A model generated the notes under the pieces. That model made no database searches, had not been told where the DNA came from, and saw only the letters and a list, made by a program, of their open reading frames with translations. Positions 15,411 to 24,852 of a stretch of 64,000 bases of DNA are shown one piece after another; the first letter of the stretch is position 1; the number at the start of each line of letters is the position of its first letter. The position numbers and the translations under genes were made by a program. Origin of the DNA: CAZDQL01 sp964507325. Its GTDB lineage: Bacteria; Planctomycetota; UBA1135; GCA-002686595. The DNA lies in the NCBI GenBank assembly GCA_964507325.1, contig CAZDQL010000019.1, positions 14,738 through 78,737 of the forward strand, read 5' to 3'.

Positions 15411-17990
15411 TCAGCGCCCCCACTCCCTGCGCGCTTCGAGGCAATCGGAGCCGAGGTCCAGGTCTTCCATGCGCGCCACCAGGGTGTCCGGGTCCCAGCC
15501 CAGGTAGAGCGCCGCTCGAGTCTTGTTCAGGCGACCCGTTTCGCGCCGGGTGGTCGCCAGGGCGGCCAAGAGGTCGATCGCCCGGGGGTGACGGGAGGGC
15601 AGGCGGCGGCGCAGCTCGAGGCCGTAGCCGGCGAGCGCCTCGGCCACCGCCACGGCGTCGGTCTCCTCCCCCGGCCGGGCGAGGGCGAGCTTGTAGAGGG
15701 CGTTCTCCAGCTCGGGGAGCTCCCCCGCCCACGGCTGGCGCCACAGGAGGGCGCGCGCGCCATCCTCCAGGATCGGGGGGGTGAGCCCCTCCTCGTCGGC
15801 GAAGCGCTCCAGGAGGAAGTCGATCCACCCCGAGAGCTCCTCGCGCCGGTCGGCGAGGGGCGGTACCCCGAGCTGCACCCGATCGAGGCGCCGGGCGAGG
15901 TCGGGATCGATGCGCCCCCTCTCGAGCAGCGCGGAGAGGGGCTCGACACTCGTCACCAGGAAGCGCGTCCCCATCTCCCCCGCCAACCGATCGAGGAGCC
16001 GCGACCCTCCCCACGCGTCGATCCGCTCGAGCCCGCTCACGACGCAGGTTCCCTCGCCGGGGAACTGCGCCTCGGCGAGGCCCTCGGCGCGGATCTCGGT
16101 CAGCGGCCCCTGCGCCAGACGCGACTCGTAGTGCGCCCAGCGCGCCAGGGTGCGCCGCCCCGAACCGCTCGGGCCCGCGAGCACGATCGGGGTCGCGGTG
16201 CGGGCGGCCGCCTCCAGCCGCCGAGCGAAGGACGCGAATCCGCCGGCCGTGGCGGAGAAGCGCACCTCGTTGCCGAAGCGCCGCCGGTGCCAGGCGCCGA
16301 ACGCGGCCAAGCGCAGGGGCAGGGCGCGCTCGGCGAGGGCCGCGGCGAAGCGCTCGGCGTCGCGGGCGCGCAGGTCGCGGCGCCGCTCCGATTCGACCGC
16401 GAAGAGCGCCACCACCCGGCCGCACCGGAGGGCGGGCGCCACCAGGCCGCTGCCCGCGCGGGCGGCCAGCGCCAGGTGCGCCTCCCCCTCCTCGAAGCGT
16501 GCCACGCCCCCCGCCTCGAGAGCTCGGGCGAGTGCCTGCGCGCCGCCCGGAGGGGTGTCCGCCAATCCGGCCCCCCCGCCGGCGACGGGGACGGGGCGCC
16601 GCTCCTCCACCAGGAAGCCCCACCAGCGCCGCGCCTGGGTGCGGGTGCCGAGGCGGGCGACCAGCGCTTCGAACTCGCGTCGCGCCGCGCGGAAGAGCCT
16701 CGTCTCGCCAGCCGGTGCCGAGGTGTCGATCTCCACCACCGGCGAGCTCCGCGGCCGCGGGTCGAGCTCCCCGGTGAAGGTGGCGGCGAGCGCCGCCAGT
16801 CGCCCCCGGGAGGGGAGGAGGTGGTGCTCGCACTCCACGTGCAGCCACCCGGCCAGTTCGCCGTCGGAGCGCAGCACCGGCGCCAGGGCGAGGGCCTTCG
16901 CCTGCGCACCGATCGCGCCGCGCGGAGCCTGGCCGCCGTAGCCTCGACGCACCACCAGGTCGCTCGCGAGCAGGAGCTCGTGCTCCGGTTCGCCGGGCAC
17001 GCGCCAGGCGCGGTCGCGTCGGGCAGTCCAAGCGCGCAGCCGTCCCTCCAGGGCGGGGGCCAGGTCGTGGTGGACCGGCCGCGCGCGGCCGTCGAAGGAG
17101 ACCCACACCAGAGCGGAGGCTCCGAGGGCAGCGCGCTCCCGCGGAGGTGAGCCGCCGGGGTCGAGAGCAGCGCAGCGGCCCTCGGGGGGCGGCCCGGCCA
17201 GGCGCATCAGGAGCTCGGGGCTCTCGTCGCGCAGCTCGAGCAGGGGTCGGGGGACGCACCCGATCGGGAGGAGCAGGCGCGGGCTCTCCTCGACATCGGC
17301 GCTGGAGAGGACCTGGCACCAGGCGCGCAAGGTCGCCGCCCGGCCTGCGGTCGCGTCGGGGTACGCGTCCAGGAGCTCGCTGGCGGCGCGCACCGCCCCG
17401 CGGTCGAGGAGCACGGCGGCCGCGTCGGCGAGGAGCGCGGCGACCAGGGCGGGGGCGGCTGCCTCCGAAATGGCGCGTGCGAGGAGGGCGCGCGGCGGCT
17501 CCGCGCTCGGCCCCGCGGCGACCAGGGCGAGGCGTTGCTCCCAGAGCTCCAGCTCGTACCCCCCCAAGCCGCACTCCTGCGCCGTCTCCAGGAGCCGCGC
17601 GGCGACCGACAGCGCAGCCTCCCCCGGCGCGGGGACCTCCGGCGCCGTCGCCCCTCGAAGTCGCGCGTCCTCGAGCCGCGACCAGGCGCGCTGGTGATCG
17701 AGGGCGGGGGCACCGAAGTCGAGGAAGGAGTCCGCGGAGAGGGCCGCGTTCAGGTGGTGGCGCAGGAGGTCGAGGAGCGCTTCGAGGAGCAGCTGGCGGC
17801 CCCGCCGTTCGAGCTCCTCCGCCGCGCGGGTCGGATCGACGCGGCTCGTGGGCGAAGCCGCGCCGTGACCGTCGTCGGCGCAGAGCCGCAGGAAGGTGGA
17901 CCAGGTCTCGGCGACGGTGCGTTCGGCCTCGCTCGCCTCGGGGAGCAGGAGCTCGAGGAGGTCGGGATCGGTGCGGACCATCGAGGGCAT
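15411..17990 (-). CDS. NtrC-like AAA+ protein with degenerate ATPase motifs
   Basis: This 859-residue protein has about 300 helical N-terminal residues and a GAF-like middle (about 310-590). Next come an AAA+ domain (about 600-780) and a C-terminal Fis-type helix-turn-helix (about 818-850: TGRLNKTRAALYLGWDPDTL). The AAA+ part follows bacterial enhancer-binding proteins: the equivalent of the DLYYRL/PPLRER region is RRLDRVQLGVPPLADRREEL, followed by PWAGELPELENALYKLA. The catalytic motifs are eroded. Walker A reads GPSGSGRRT with Arg for Lys, Walker B reads VVSGLERID without DE, and no GAFTGA loop is present. It may be a regulator that no longer drives sigma-54 by ATP hydrolysis. Its ATG overlaps the stop of the preceding gene (TGATG). 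Confidence 0.65.
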   Translation of the reverse strand: MPSMVRTDPDLLELLLPEASEAERTVAETWSTFLRLCADDGHGAASPTSRVDPTRAAEELERRGRQLLLEALLDLLRHHLNAALSADSFLDFGAPALDHQRAWSRLEDARLRGATAPEVPAPGEAALSVAARLLETAQECGLGGYELELWEQRLALVAAGPSAEPPRALLARAISEAAAPALVAALLADAAAVLLDRGAVRAASELLDAYPDATAGRAATLRAWCQVLSSADVEESPRLLLPIGCVPRPLLELRDESPELLMRLAGPPPEGRCAALDPGGSPPRERAALGASALVWVSFDGRARPVHHDLAPALEGRLRAWTARRDRAWRVPGEPEHELLLASDLVVRRGYGGQAPRGAIGAQAKALALAPVLRSDGELAGWLHVECEHHLLPSRGRLAALAATFTGELDPRPRSSPVVEIDTSAPAGETRLFRAARREFEALVARLGTRTQARRWWGFLVEERRPVPVAGGGAGLADTPPGGAQALARALEAGGVARFEEGEAHLALAARAGSGLVAPALRCGRVVALFAVESERRRDLRARDAERFAAALAERALPLRLAAFGAWHRRRFGNEVRFSATAGGFASFARRLEAAARTATPIVLAGPSGSGRRTLARWAHYESRLAQGPLTEIRAEGLAEAQFPGEGTCVVSGLERIDAWGGSRLLDRLAGEMGTRFLVTSVEPLSALLERGRIDPDLARRLDRVQLGVPPLADRREELSGWIDFLLERFADEEGLTPPILEDGARALLWRQPWAGELPELENALYKLALARPGEETDAVAVAEALAGYGLELRRRLPSRHPRAIDLLAALATTRRETGRLNKTRAALYLGWDPDTLVARMEDLDLGSDCLEARREWGR

Positions 17991-18991
17991 CAGCGGGGGA
18001 GGGGAGCGGAGAGGATCAGGGCCGCGACGGTCGCGGGGGCTTCCGCGGCGGAGGCGGCGAGGCGCCGCGCCTCCCCGACCGCGCGTCGCTCAAGGGGCGC
18101 GGTCGCATCGCGGCCGAGGCGGTCGAGCCAGAAGGGCAACCGGCTGCGGAGGACCTCGGCGAGCTCCGGCGGAGGAGTGGCGTGCGAGAGCCCCCCCGCC
18201 GCTCGGCGAACGGCCGCTGGATCGTCGAGGAGCAACGCCAGGGCCAAGGCCAGCGATCCCAATCGCGCGCGGTCCCGCCCGTTCGCATCCTCGCCGAGCA
18301 AGAGGACGCGAGTCACGGCCGCCAGCGTGGCTCCCAGGTCCCCGCGCGCCTCCAGGGCGGCGGCGCGGGAGCGTTCGAGGGCGCGCTCCAGCTCGCGCGC
18401 CGCGGCGGTGAGCTCGGGATCCAGGTCGCGACGGGCAGCGTGGACCTGCTCCAGCGCCGACTCCGGCTCCCCCCCCGCGAGGTGCGCCCGCGCCAGGGCG
18501 AGGTGGCCGGCGGAGCCGCGCTCCAGGGCCAGGCTCGCGGCGGCCAGGGCGGCGGCCCCATCCCCACCCCAGAGACCCGGGTGCCACAGGGAGCCGACGA
18601 GGAGGGCCAGCGGCGCGGTCAGCCGGTCGGCCCGGGTCAGGCTGAGCTCTTCCAGCGCGCGCTCGCGCCAGTGGACGTACTCGGTCGGCGCTCCGCCGAG
18701 GAGCCAGTGGGCGACCTCGCCCTCCTCCCCCAGCGCCTCCTCCAGCGCGAGGTCGGTCGCTTCCACCAGCAGTCGCGCCTGCTCGCTGCGGTGCACGCGC
18801 ACGAGTGCCGCGTCCAGGCGATCGTCCCGCCGCAGACCGAGGAGATCGCCCGGCTCGCGTTCGAAGGGATCGAGGGCGCGGGCCGTCGCGCACAGCTCGG
18901 ACCAGGAGATCCGGCGCTCGACGGGTGCGGCGCCCTCCGTCGGGAGCCCGCCCCTGAGGGCGAGGTCGGTCAGCCAGCTCGTGACGTCCAT
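17990..18991 (-). CDS. helical-repeat protein of unknown function
   Basis: I do not recognise this 333-residue protein. It is almost wholly alpha-helical and rich in Ala, Leu, Arg and Glu. Repeat-like helix pairs (HLALARAHLAGGEPESALEQVHAARRDLDPEL and ALEARGDLGATLAAVTRVLLLGEDANGRDRARLGSLALALALL) suggest a TPR-like solenoid. No signal peptide or membrane segment is present. It sits 12 bases after a sigma-like HTH gene, and its stop overlaps the start of the degenerate AAA+ regulator. A scaffold or sensor joining the two flanking regulators is a reasonable inference from the tight spacing. Confidence 0.55.
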   Translation of the reverse strand: MDVTSWLTDLALRGGLPTEGAAPVERRISWSELCATARALDPFEREPGDLLGLRRDDRLDAALVRVHRSEQARLLVEATDLALEEALGEEGEVAHWLLGGAPTEYVHWRERALEELSLTRADRLTAPLALLVGSLWHPGLWGGDGAAALAAASLALERGSAGHLALARAHLAGGEPESALEQVHAARRDLDPELTAAARELERALERSRAAALEARGDLGATLAAVTRVLLLGEDANGRDRARLGSLALALALLLDDPAAVRRAAGGLSHATPPPELAEVLRSRLPFWLDRLGRDATAPLERRAVGEARRLAASAAEAPATVAALILSAPLPR

Positions 18992-19003
18992 CGGTTCACC
19001 TGA

Positions 19004-19456
19004 TCAGTTGCGTTCGTCCTGCGCGGCGCTCAGCACCGCGTCGAGGGTGGAGCGGGCGCGGCGCGCGTAGGCGCTGGCGGAGACTCCCGCCTCGTGCGCC
19101 AGCTCGTCGAGGGACTCGCGGCGCAGGACGAGGCGTAGGAAAGCCTCCCGCTCGGGGTGGGAGCGGCGGCAGAGGGCCACGCAGACAGCGCGCGCGGCTG
19201 CGGGGGCGAGGCCGAGGGGACCCGCCAACTCGACCCAGACCCCAGCGGTGGGTGCTCTCGCCCCCTCGCGCGTCTCCCGCTCGAGCTCGGCGAGCACCTC
19301 CTCCGCCGCACGGTCGACCCTCTCGGCGAGCCAGGTGGCCAACGCCGGCCGGCCGCCGTAGCGCGCTGCGCCGTGGGCGACCAGGGCCAGGGCCCTGAGA
19401 TGCACCCGATCGGCGTCGAGGAAGAGGGCCCGCGCTCGGAGCCGCCGCGCGACCAC
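19004..19456 (-). CDS. sigma-factor-like HTH protein, start uncertain
   Basis: The C-terminal half resembles sigma region 4: CRRSHPEREAFLRLVLRRESLDELAHEAGVSASAYARRARSTLDAVL (about 96-142) is a helix-turn-helix. The first half (ALFLDADRVHLRALALVAHGA and TWLAERVDRAAEEVLAELE) could be a region-2-like helical bundle. From the first recognised start (GTG 19456) it is 150 residues. The frame remains open for about 60 more codons upstream, and REWRRLLFGSSPRQVLERLADGDPLGLRR there looks coding. The real start is therefore probably upstream, at a non-ATG codon. It heads the three-gene minus-strand unit with the helical-repeat and AAA+ genes. Confidence 0.5.
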   Translation of the reverse strand: MVARRLRARALFLDADRVHLRALALVAHGAARYGGRPALATWLAERVDRAAEEVLAELERETREGARAPTAGVWVELAGPLGLAPAAARAVCVALCRRSHPEREAFLRLVLRRESLDELAHEAGVSASAYARRARSTLDAVLSAAQDERN

Positions 19457-19987
19457 CCGCCGCAGCCCGAGGGGGTCCCCGTCGGCGAGCCGCTCCAGGA
19501 CCTGCCTGGGACTCGATCCGAAGAGCAGTCGTCGCCACTCCCGGGCCGTTCCCCCACCAGCGCGTCGCGGGGTGGCCGCGGCGAATGCCCCCCGCTCGCG
19601 GGGCGGTCCGGGCTCTCGATGGGCGGGATCCAGGGGAGCGTCCTCCTGCGGGAGGAGGGGGGCGCGGCGACGCCGCCTCTCCTCACTGGAGACCAGTGTA
19701 GGGGCGTTTCGGAATCACCCCCGCTGCGAGGGATCCGCGCCCGGTCCCGCGCCGTAGCCGTGAGCCCCTCTCCCACAAGGGGTTACGACGAATCGGATTC
19801 CCGAGCGACGCGGGTCGACCGGGCTCGGGAGGAGGCGGATTCCCCACTTCCGGGGGCGGTAGGTGGTGGGGAGCCAGGGTGGATCGGCCTCCCGAGCGTC
19901 GCGATCGGCAGGGGCTGGTACGCTCGACCTGCCCCTCCCGGTGGCTCTCCCTCCATCGCCCACAGTGATCCAGTGCTGGTGCCAGAA
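19457..19987. other. divergent intergenic region, about 530 bases
   Basis: The first 180 bases next to 19457 probably belong to the upstream part of the sigma-like gene. The rest separates it from the deiminase gene. I see a perfect palindrome CACTGG-AGA-CCAGTG (19685-19699), a 7-bp repeat CCCGAGC/GCTCGGG near 19800-19830, and two near-copies of TCCCGAGCGxCGCG about 90 bases apart. These could be operator sites for the divergent regulators. No further gene is seen. Confidence 0.4.
19685..19699. repeat. 15-bp palindrome upstream of the regulatory unit
   Basis: CACTGG, AGA, CCAGTG: an exact inverted repeat between the sigma-like gene and the divergent deiminase gene. It is a candidate operator. 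Confidence 0.4.
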
Positions 19988-22684
19988 ATGGACACTCGGA
20001 ACCTCGCCGTTCACGCGCTGACCGGAATCCTCGGCACGCTGCTCCTCGCCGCGATCGGTCAACCGCAATCCACGTCGGTCCCCGACAAACAGCTCCTGCC
20101 CAAGCCGGGTCCGCCCACCCACCGCCCGGCGCGCGGTCTGCGGCCACCCGGCTCGCCGCGCGCCGCGCCCCCGGGCCCGGTCGAATCGTGCGCCGAATGG
20201 GAGACCGCGCGCGGGGTGATGACCCTGTGGGCGAACTTCGACCTGATGGACGAGCTCCAGGCGCGGACGAAGGTCTACGTTCCAGTCGACGACGCCTCGC
20301 AGGAGACGTGGTGGAGGAACCAGCTCAACGCCCACGGCATCCCGCTGACGAATTTCGAGTTCCTGTACATCCCGACGGCGACGATCTGGACGCGCGACTA
20401 CGGCCCCTTCTTCGCGTGGGACGGGAACGGCGAGCTGACGATCGTCGACTACGATTCGTGGGGCTACGGGGGTGACGACGACCTCTTCCCCTCGCGCTTC
20501 GCCGCCCGATTCGGCATCGACTACTACGACTCGACCCTGAAGCACGTCGGGGGCAACTGGTACCCGCTCGGCTTGCGCACCGCCTTCTCCAGCACGATGG
20601 CGTACTGGGCAAACTGGGAGTACACGCACGCCGAGCTGGACGTCCTGTGGGAGGACTACTACGGCATCCAGGACTACCACACCGCCCCCGTCACGGGCTG
20701 GACGATCCAGCACCACGACACCTACGGCAAGCCGGCCAACCCCGAGACGATCCTCGTCGGTCAGTTCCCGGAGGACAGCGAGCACCACCTCTACGGCGAG
20801 GGAATGGCGGAGCACTACGCGACGCTCGAGAGCCCCTGGGGGCGGCCGTACCGGGTGCTCAGGATCCCGATGTTCTCCATGGTCCCGGGCAACCCCTGGC
20901 TGGCCTTCCGCCCCTACCTGAACGCCCTCGTCTCGAACGGGCAGGTGTACGTGCCGATCACGAACCACCCGGACGATCAGGTCGCGCTGCAGGTCTACGC
21001 CGAGGCCTTCCCCGGCTACGAGATCGTCGCGGTGGACCACGGCGGCTGCGGCTGGGGCGACGCCCTGCACTGCCGGACGCGCAACTTCGTCGACGCGGAC
21101 GCGATCCGCATCGACGCCTACCCGCCGGGCGACACGGAGGAGACGAGCGCGGGCCACCCGGTACGGGCGCGCGTGATCCCTCCCCAGCCCGCGGCGCTGC
21201 TCGCCGGGTATCCGGTGATCCGCTGGACCGACACCGGCGGGGCTCCCTTCAACGACGTGGTGATGAGCCCCACCGGCACTGCGGACGAGTATGCGGCCAG
21301 CATCCCCGCTCAAGCGCTGGGGACCCGGATCGACTTCTACGTCGAGGCTCGCGACGACGCGGGCCACCTCGCCCAGTACCCCCTGGTCGCGCCGGCCGGG
21401 ATGCTGTCCTTCGAGGTTCGCCAGGACACCGAGGCTCCGGTGCTCTCGCGCTTCCTCCCCGCGCGCAGTGCGGGTGCCGGGACCTGGCCGCCGACGATTC
21501 GCCTGCTCTGCAAGGACGACGTGGCGCAAGCCGAGGTGAGCGTCGAGTGCGAGATCGACGGAGTGCCCCAGCCGCCCGTCCTCCTCTCGCGGGAGCAGGG
21601 GTCCTACTGGTACAGCGGAACGCTACCCGGGACGGCGACAGCGGGGAGCGTGGCCACCTACCGGGTGCTGGCGACCGACGGCGCGCTGTCCCCGAACAGC
21701 GCCAGCCTGCCCCCGTCCGGGGAGGTGTACTGCCCGGTGGAGGCGCGCGTCGAGATCGGCCTGGTCGAGTTGGGCAGCTGGTCGCGCACGGCCCCCTTCG
21801 TCGCCGAGGTGCTCGGCGGACTGGGGATCCCGGTGACCCACTACCGCGCCTGGCCGACCGATTGGAGCGAGCACGACGTGTGGATCCTCGACCTCGGCGT
21901 CACCCCCGACAACCACATCCTGACCACGGCCCAGGCCAACGAGCTGGTGGCGGCACTCCAGGCGGGTGGTTCGATCTGGCTCGAGTCGAGTGACGCGTGG
22001 TGCTACGACGACTCGGGGCCGATCCTCCGGCCCTGGTTCGGAGTCGCCTACGGCGGCGATGGCGGCAACCTCGAGGACGCGCTCGTCGGCCAGTCGGGGA
22101 CGGCCGTCGCCGGCCTGACGCTCCCCTACCGCGGCGAGAACGCGTACATGGACGAGCTCGGGGCCAGCGCCGGCGCGCTGGTGTGCTTCCGCTCCGACTC
22201 CGACGGCAACGGTCGTGCGGTGACCCATGACGCGGGCAGCTACCGCTCGATCGCCTCCGCCTTCCCCCTCGGCGGTCTCCAGGACCAGGTCTGGCCGGAG
22301 ACGCGCAAGGAGATCCTCCTGCGCCACCTCGAGTTCCTCGGCGTGGGCGGGGTGGAGCTCTTCGCAGCGGCGGAGGGTGTAGTGGGGACGCGGGTACCGA
22401 TCAGGATCCACGGCAACGCCGGTGAGGTGTACCGCCTCTTCCGCGCGCCGGGTGAGGGCTACATGTGGACTCCCTACGGTCTGCTGCGCCTCGATCGCCA
22501 GGACACGACCCCCCTGGCCGTGGGGACGATCCCGTCCTCGGGGGTCGCCGAAGAGCTGCTCGGGATCCCGCCCAACGCGAGCCTCGTCGGCGAGGAGATC
22601 CACCTGCAGGCCCTCGTCGGGACGAGCATGCTCCCGGGGGTCGCGGAGCTCACGAACCGGGAGATCGTGAGGATCGTGGAGTGA
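19988..22684 (+). CDS. secreted agmatine deiminase/peptidyl-arginine deiminase family protein
   Basis: This 898-residue exported protein has a signal peptide (hydrophobic LAVHALTGILGTLLLAAIG). Residues of about 70-380 form the pentein fold of the Porphyromonas-type peptidyl-arginine/agmatine deiminases. W134-T-R-D-Y-G-P matches the conserved WxRDxGP, HVGGNWYP matches the substrate-guanidinium loop, and GCGWGDALHC362 carries the catalytic cysteine. These enzymes hydrolyse a guanidino group to citrulline or carbamoyl products. Beta-sandwich modules and a Rossmann-like stretch (HYRAWPTDWSEHDVWILDLG) follow. A C-terminal module of about 105 residues is shared with the beta-helix protein at 30550. 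The fusion with export signals suggests an extracellular deiminase acting on proteins or peptides. Confidence 0.75.
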   Translation: MDTRNLAVHALTGILGTLLLAAIGQPQSTSVPDKQLLPKPGPPTHRPARGLRPPGSPRAAPPGPVESCAEWETARGVMTLWANFDLMDELQARTKVYVPVDDASQETWWRNQLNAHGIPLTNFEFLYIPTATIWTRDYGPFFAWDGNGELTIVDYDSWGYGGDDDLFPSRFAARFGIDYYDSTLKHVGGNWYPLGLRTAFSSTMAYWANWEYTHAELDVLWEDYYGIQDYHTAPVTGWTIQHHDTYGKPANPETILVGQFPEDSEHHLYGEGMAEHYATLESPWGRPYRVLRIPMFSMVPGNPWLAFRPYLNALVSNGQVYVPITNHPDDQVALQVYAEAFPGYEIVAVDHGGCGWGDALHCRTRNFVDADAIRIDAYPPGDTEETSAGHPVRARVIPPQPAALLAGYPVIRWTDTGGAPFNDVVMSPTGTADEYAASIPAQALGTRIDFYVEARDDAGHLAQYPLVAPAGMLSFEVRQDTEAPVLSRFLPARSAGAGTWPPTIRLLCKDDVAQAEVSVECEIDGVPQPPVLLSREQGSYWYSGTLPGTATAGSVATYRVLATDGALSPNSASLPPSGEVYCPVEARVEIGLVELGSWSRTAPFVAEVLGGLGIPVTHYRAWPTDWSEHDVWILDLGVTPDNHILTTAQANELVAALQAGGSIWLESSDAWCYDDSGPILRPWFGVAYGGDGGNLEDALVGQSGTAVAGLTLPYRGENAYMDELGASAGALVCFRSDSDGNGRAVTHDAGSYRSIASAFPLGGLQDQVWPETRKEILLRHLEFLGVGGVELFAAAEGVVGTRVPIRIHGNAGEVYRLFRAPGEGYMWTPYGLLRLDRQDTTPLAVGTIPSSGVAEELLGIPPNASLVGEEIHLQALVGTSMLPGVAELTNREIVRIVE

Positions 22685-22702
22685 CCCGCTGGCCTCGGCC
22701 CG

Positions 22703-23476
22703 TCAGAAGGACAGGCTGAGCCCCAGGTACGGCCCGCGGATCGCGACCTCCGCGTCCACTCGGCTGTCACCGTCCTCGTAGGAGGCGTCGATCCCGAAGG
22801 AGCGGTAGCCGAGGATCAGCCGGCCGGCGAGGTGGCGCCCGCCGCCGAGCAGGTCGTACTCGCCGTAGACGTCCAGATCGAGGACGTCCAGGTCCCCGTC
22901 GTCGACCGAGACCTCGACCGCCCCCAGGGTCGCACCCAGCCCGAGGGGCCCGCCGTTCAGACCGAGCCGTGCGGCGATGACGGGGATCGGGAAGCGCTCG
23001 TCGGTGCCGAGGCGGTCCTCGGTCGCCACGTCGACCAACTGCAGGTCGAGGTCCACCAGGGAGAGGCCGAAGCCGAGGCCGAGTTCGAGGGGACCGAGCG
23101 GCAGCACGTCCCAGGTGATCACGCCGCTGACCGCCTCCAGGTCGAAGGTGGAGTCCACCAGGAGACCGGCGGCGAAGGTCTGTCCCCCGATCTGGATCTC
23201 CCCTTCGGTACGACCGCGCCCGGAGAAGCCCACGTCGAAGTAGCCCGCCGAGACGTGGGTCGGACCCCAGTCGAAGTCGACCCGCGGCAGGACGGCATAC
23301 TCCTCGTCGCCGAGCCCCAACGCATCGAAGTCGGAGTGGGTCGAGGAGCCGCTCTCCGCCGCTCCGAACTCCCCCTCCAGGGAGAGCCCGGAGAACGCCG
23401 GAGTGACGGTCAAGCTGGGCGTGCAGCCGGCGGCCAAGAGGGCCAAGGGCAAGCAGAGTGGGGCGAGAATGCGCAT
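22703..23476 (-). CDS. putative outer-membrane lipoprotein
   Basis: This 257-residue protein has a lipoprotein signal (CLPLALLAAGC). It is then built of alternating beta-strand-like segments such as THVSAGYFDVGFSG, GPLELGLGFGLSLVDLDLQLV and GRHLAGRLILGYRSFGID, and it ends in a terminal Phe (LGLSLSF). That pattern fits an outer-membrane beta-barrel or barrel-associated protein, although lipidation of barrels is unusual. The function is unknown. ATG 23476 is chosen because the signal peptide starts there; upstream in-frame residues are Arg/Pro-rich. It is convergent with the deiminase gene (18 bases between stops) and divergent from the FKBP gene. Confidence 0.6.
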   Translation of the reverse strand: MRILAPLCLPLALLAAGCTPSLTVTPAFSGLSLEGEFGAAESGSSTHSDFDALGLGDEEYAVLPRVDFDWGPTHVSAGYFDVGFSGRGRTEGEIQIGGQTFAAGLLVDSTFDLEAVSGVITWDVLPLGPLELGLGFGLSLVDLDLQLVDVATEDRLGTDERFPIPVIAARLGLNGGPLGLGATLGAVEVSVDDGDLDVLDLDVYGEYDLLGGGRHLAGRLILGYRSFGIDASYEDGDSRVDAEVAIRGPYLGLSLSF

Positions 23477-23640
23477 CGGGGATGTGGGGAGACGGGGCCG
23501 GAGCGTGCGAGGCAAGGCCTGCTCCCGCAGTCGGCGGAGCGGCCTCGCGCTCTGGAAGGAAACCCCCGGAACCGGCCGCCGCCGGGTGGAGATCGCCGTA
23601 CAGTGCCCCGCCTTCGCGACCCACTCTGGAACACGACCCG

Positions 23641-24852
23641 ATGCGACTCCCCTCGACCGCGCTCTTGGCCCTGGCCCTCTCCCTGAACGTCCCCACCCTG
23701 GCCCAGGATCCGCCGAAGAAGGTCCCGGCCCCGGCGCAGGAGGTCGAGACCCCGCCGATCCCCGCCGACACCGAGATCGTCACGACCGAGTCGGGGCTCA
23801 AGTACTCGGTGCTGAAGGAGGGCGACGGGAGCATCCGGCCCGCGATGGGCGACCGGGTGCGCGTGCACTACACCGGCTGGCTGACCGACGGGACGGTCTT
23901 CGACTCGTCGCGCCAGCGCGGAGAGCCGACGGAGTTCGCCCTGGGCAGCGTGATCCCCGGGTGGAACGAGGGGTTGAAGCTGATGAGCCCCGGCGCGCGC
24001 TACAAGTTCACCATCCCCGCCGACCTGGCGTACGGAGAGAAGGGCAATGCCCCGGTCATCCCCGCCGGAGCGACCCTGATCTTCGACGTCGAGCTGCTCG
24101 CAGTGGTGGCCCACAGCATGCCCTTCATCCCCTGGCAGGACGAAGGCGCGAACGCCGTCGAGGACTCCCCGGTCCGTTACCGGGTCCTGAGCGCCGGGAA
24201 GGGGGCGGAAGCGGGTGACTTCGACCTGCTCCTGGCCCGCTTCGGCTTCTGGAGCGAGAAGGGCGAGCTGATCTTCAGCGACGTCCTGATGGGGCGCGAG
24301 CTGCTCGTCTCGCCGCAGCAGCCCCCGATTCCGTTCCTCGGGAGTCTGCTGCCCGTCCTGAGCGACGGCGCCCACCTGATCGTGAAGCTGCCCAAGGAGG
24401 AGCTCCCCCAGTTGGCGCAGTCGCCGACCTACGCGCAGGCGGAGTTCCTCGTGGCCCAGTTCCAGGTCATGGTCACGATGAAGTTCGACAAGCCGGAGTT
24501 CACGCTCCCCCCCGACGAGGAGCTGACCACCACCGCCAGCGGGCTGCGCTACAAGATCCTGCGCGAGGGGTGCGCGGGCCGCCCCACCCCGAGGAACCGG
24601 GTCGCCGCCCACTACGCCGGCTGGTTGACCGACGGGAAAGGTTTCGACGCCTCCTACGACCGGGGCCAGCCGCTGCAGGGCTCCCTCATGGGCCTGGTCA
24701 AGGGGTGGCAGGAGGGGATGTGCCTGATCGGCCGCGGCGGCAAGATCCTGCTCGTCGTCCCCCCCGAGCTGGGGTACGGCGCCCAGGACAAGGGCACGAT
24801 CCCGCCCAACTCCACCCTGGTCTTCGTGGTCGAGCTGATCGACTTCGGTTGA
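23641..24852 (+). CDS. exported FKBP-type peptidyl-prolyl isomerase, two domains
   Basis: This 403-residue protein has a signal peptide (MRLPSTALLALALSLNVPTLAQ) and two FKBP domains. Domain 1 (about 40-158) shows VHYTGWLTDGTVFDSS, VIPGWNEGLKLMSPGARYKFTIPADLAYGEKG and IPAGATLIFDVELL, all typical active-site residues. Domain 2 (about 295-403) has AHYAGWLTDGKGFDASYDRG, LVKGWQEGMCLIG, PPELGYGAQDKG and IPPNSTLVFVVELIDF. A linker of about 135 residues separates them. The protein is predicted to speed proline isomerisation in envelope proteins. Its stop overlaps the ATG of the downstream O-methyltransferase (TGATG at 24850-24854), so both are one unit. TACAGT lies about 40 bases before the ATG. Confidence 0.9.
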   Translation: MRLPSTALLALALSLNVPTLAQDPPKKVPAPAQEVETPPIPADTEIVTTESGLKYSVLKEGDGSIRPAMGDRVRVHYTGWLTDGTVFDSSRQRGEPTEFALGSVIPGWNEGLKLMSPGARYKFTIPADLAYGEKGNAPVIPAGATLIFDVELLAVVAHSMPFIPWQDEGANAVEDSPVRYRVLSAGKGAEAGDFDLLLARFGFWSEKGELIFSDVLMGRELLVSPQQPPIPFLGSLLPVLSDGAHLIVKLPKEELPQLAQSPTYAQAEFLVAQFQVMVTMKFDKPEFTLPPDEELTTTASGLRYKILREGCAGRPTPRNRVAAHYAGWLTDGKGFDASYDRGQPLQGSLMGLVKGWQEGMCLIGRGGKILLVVPPELGYGAQDKGTIPPNSTLVFVVELIDFG

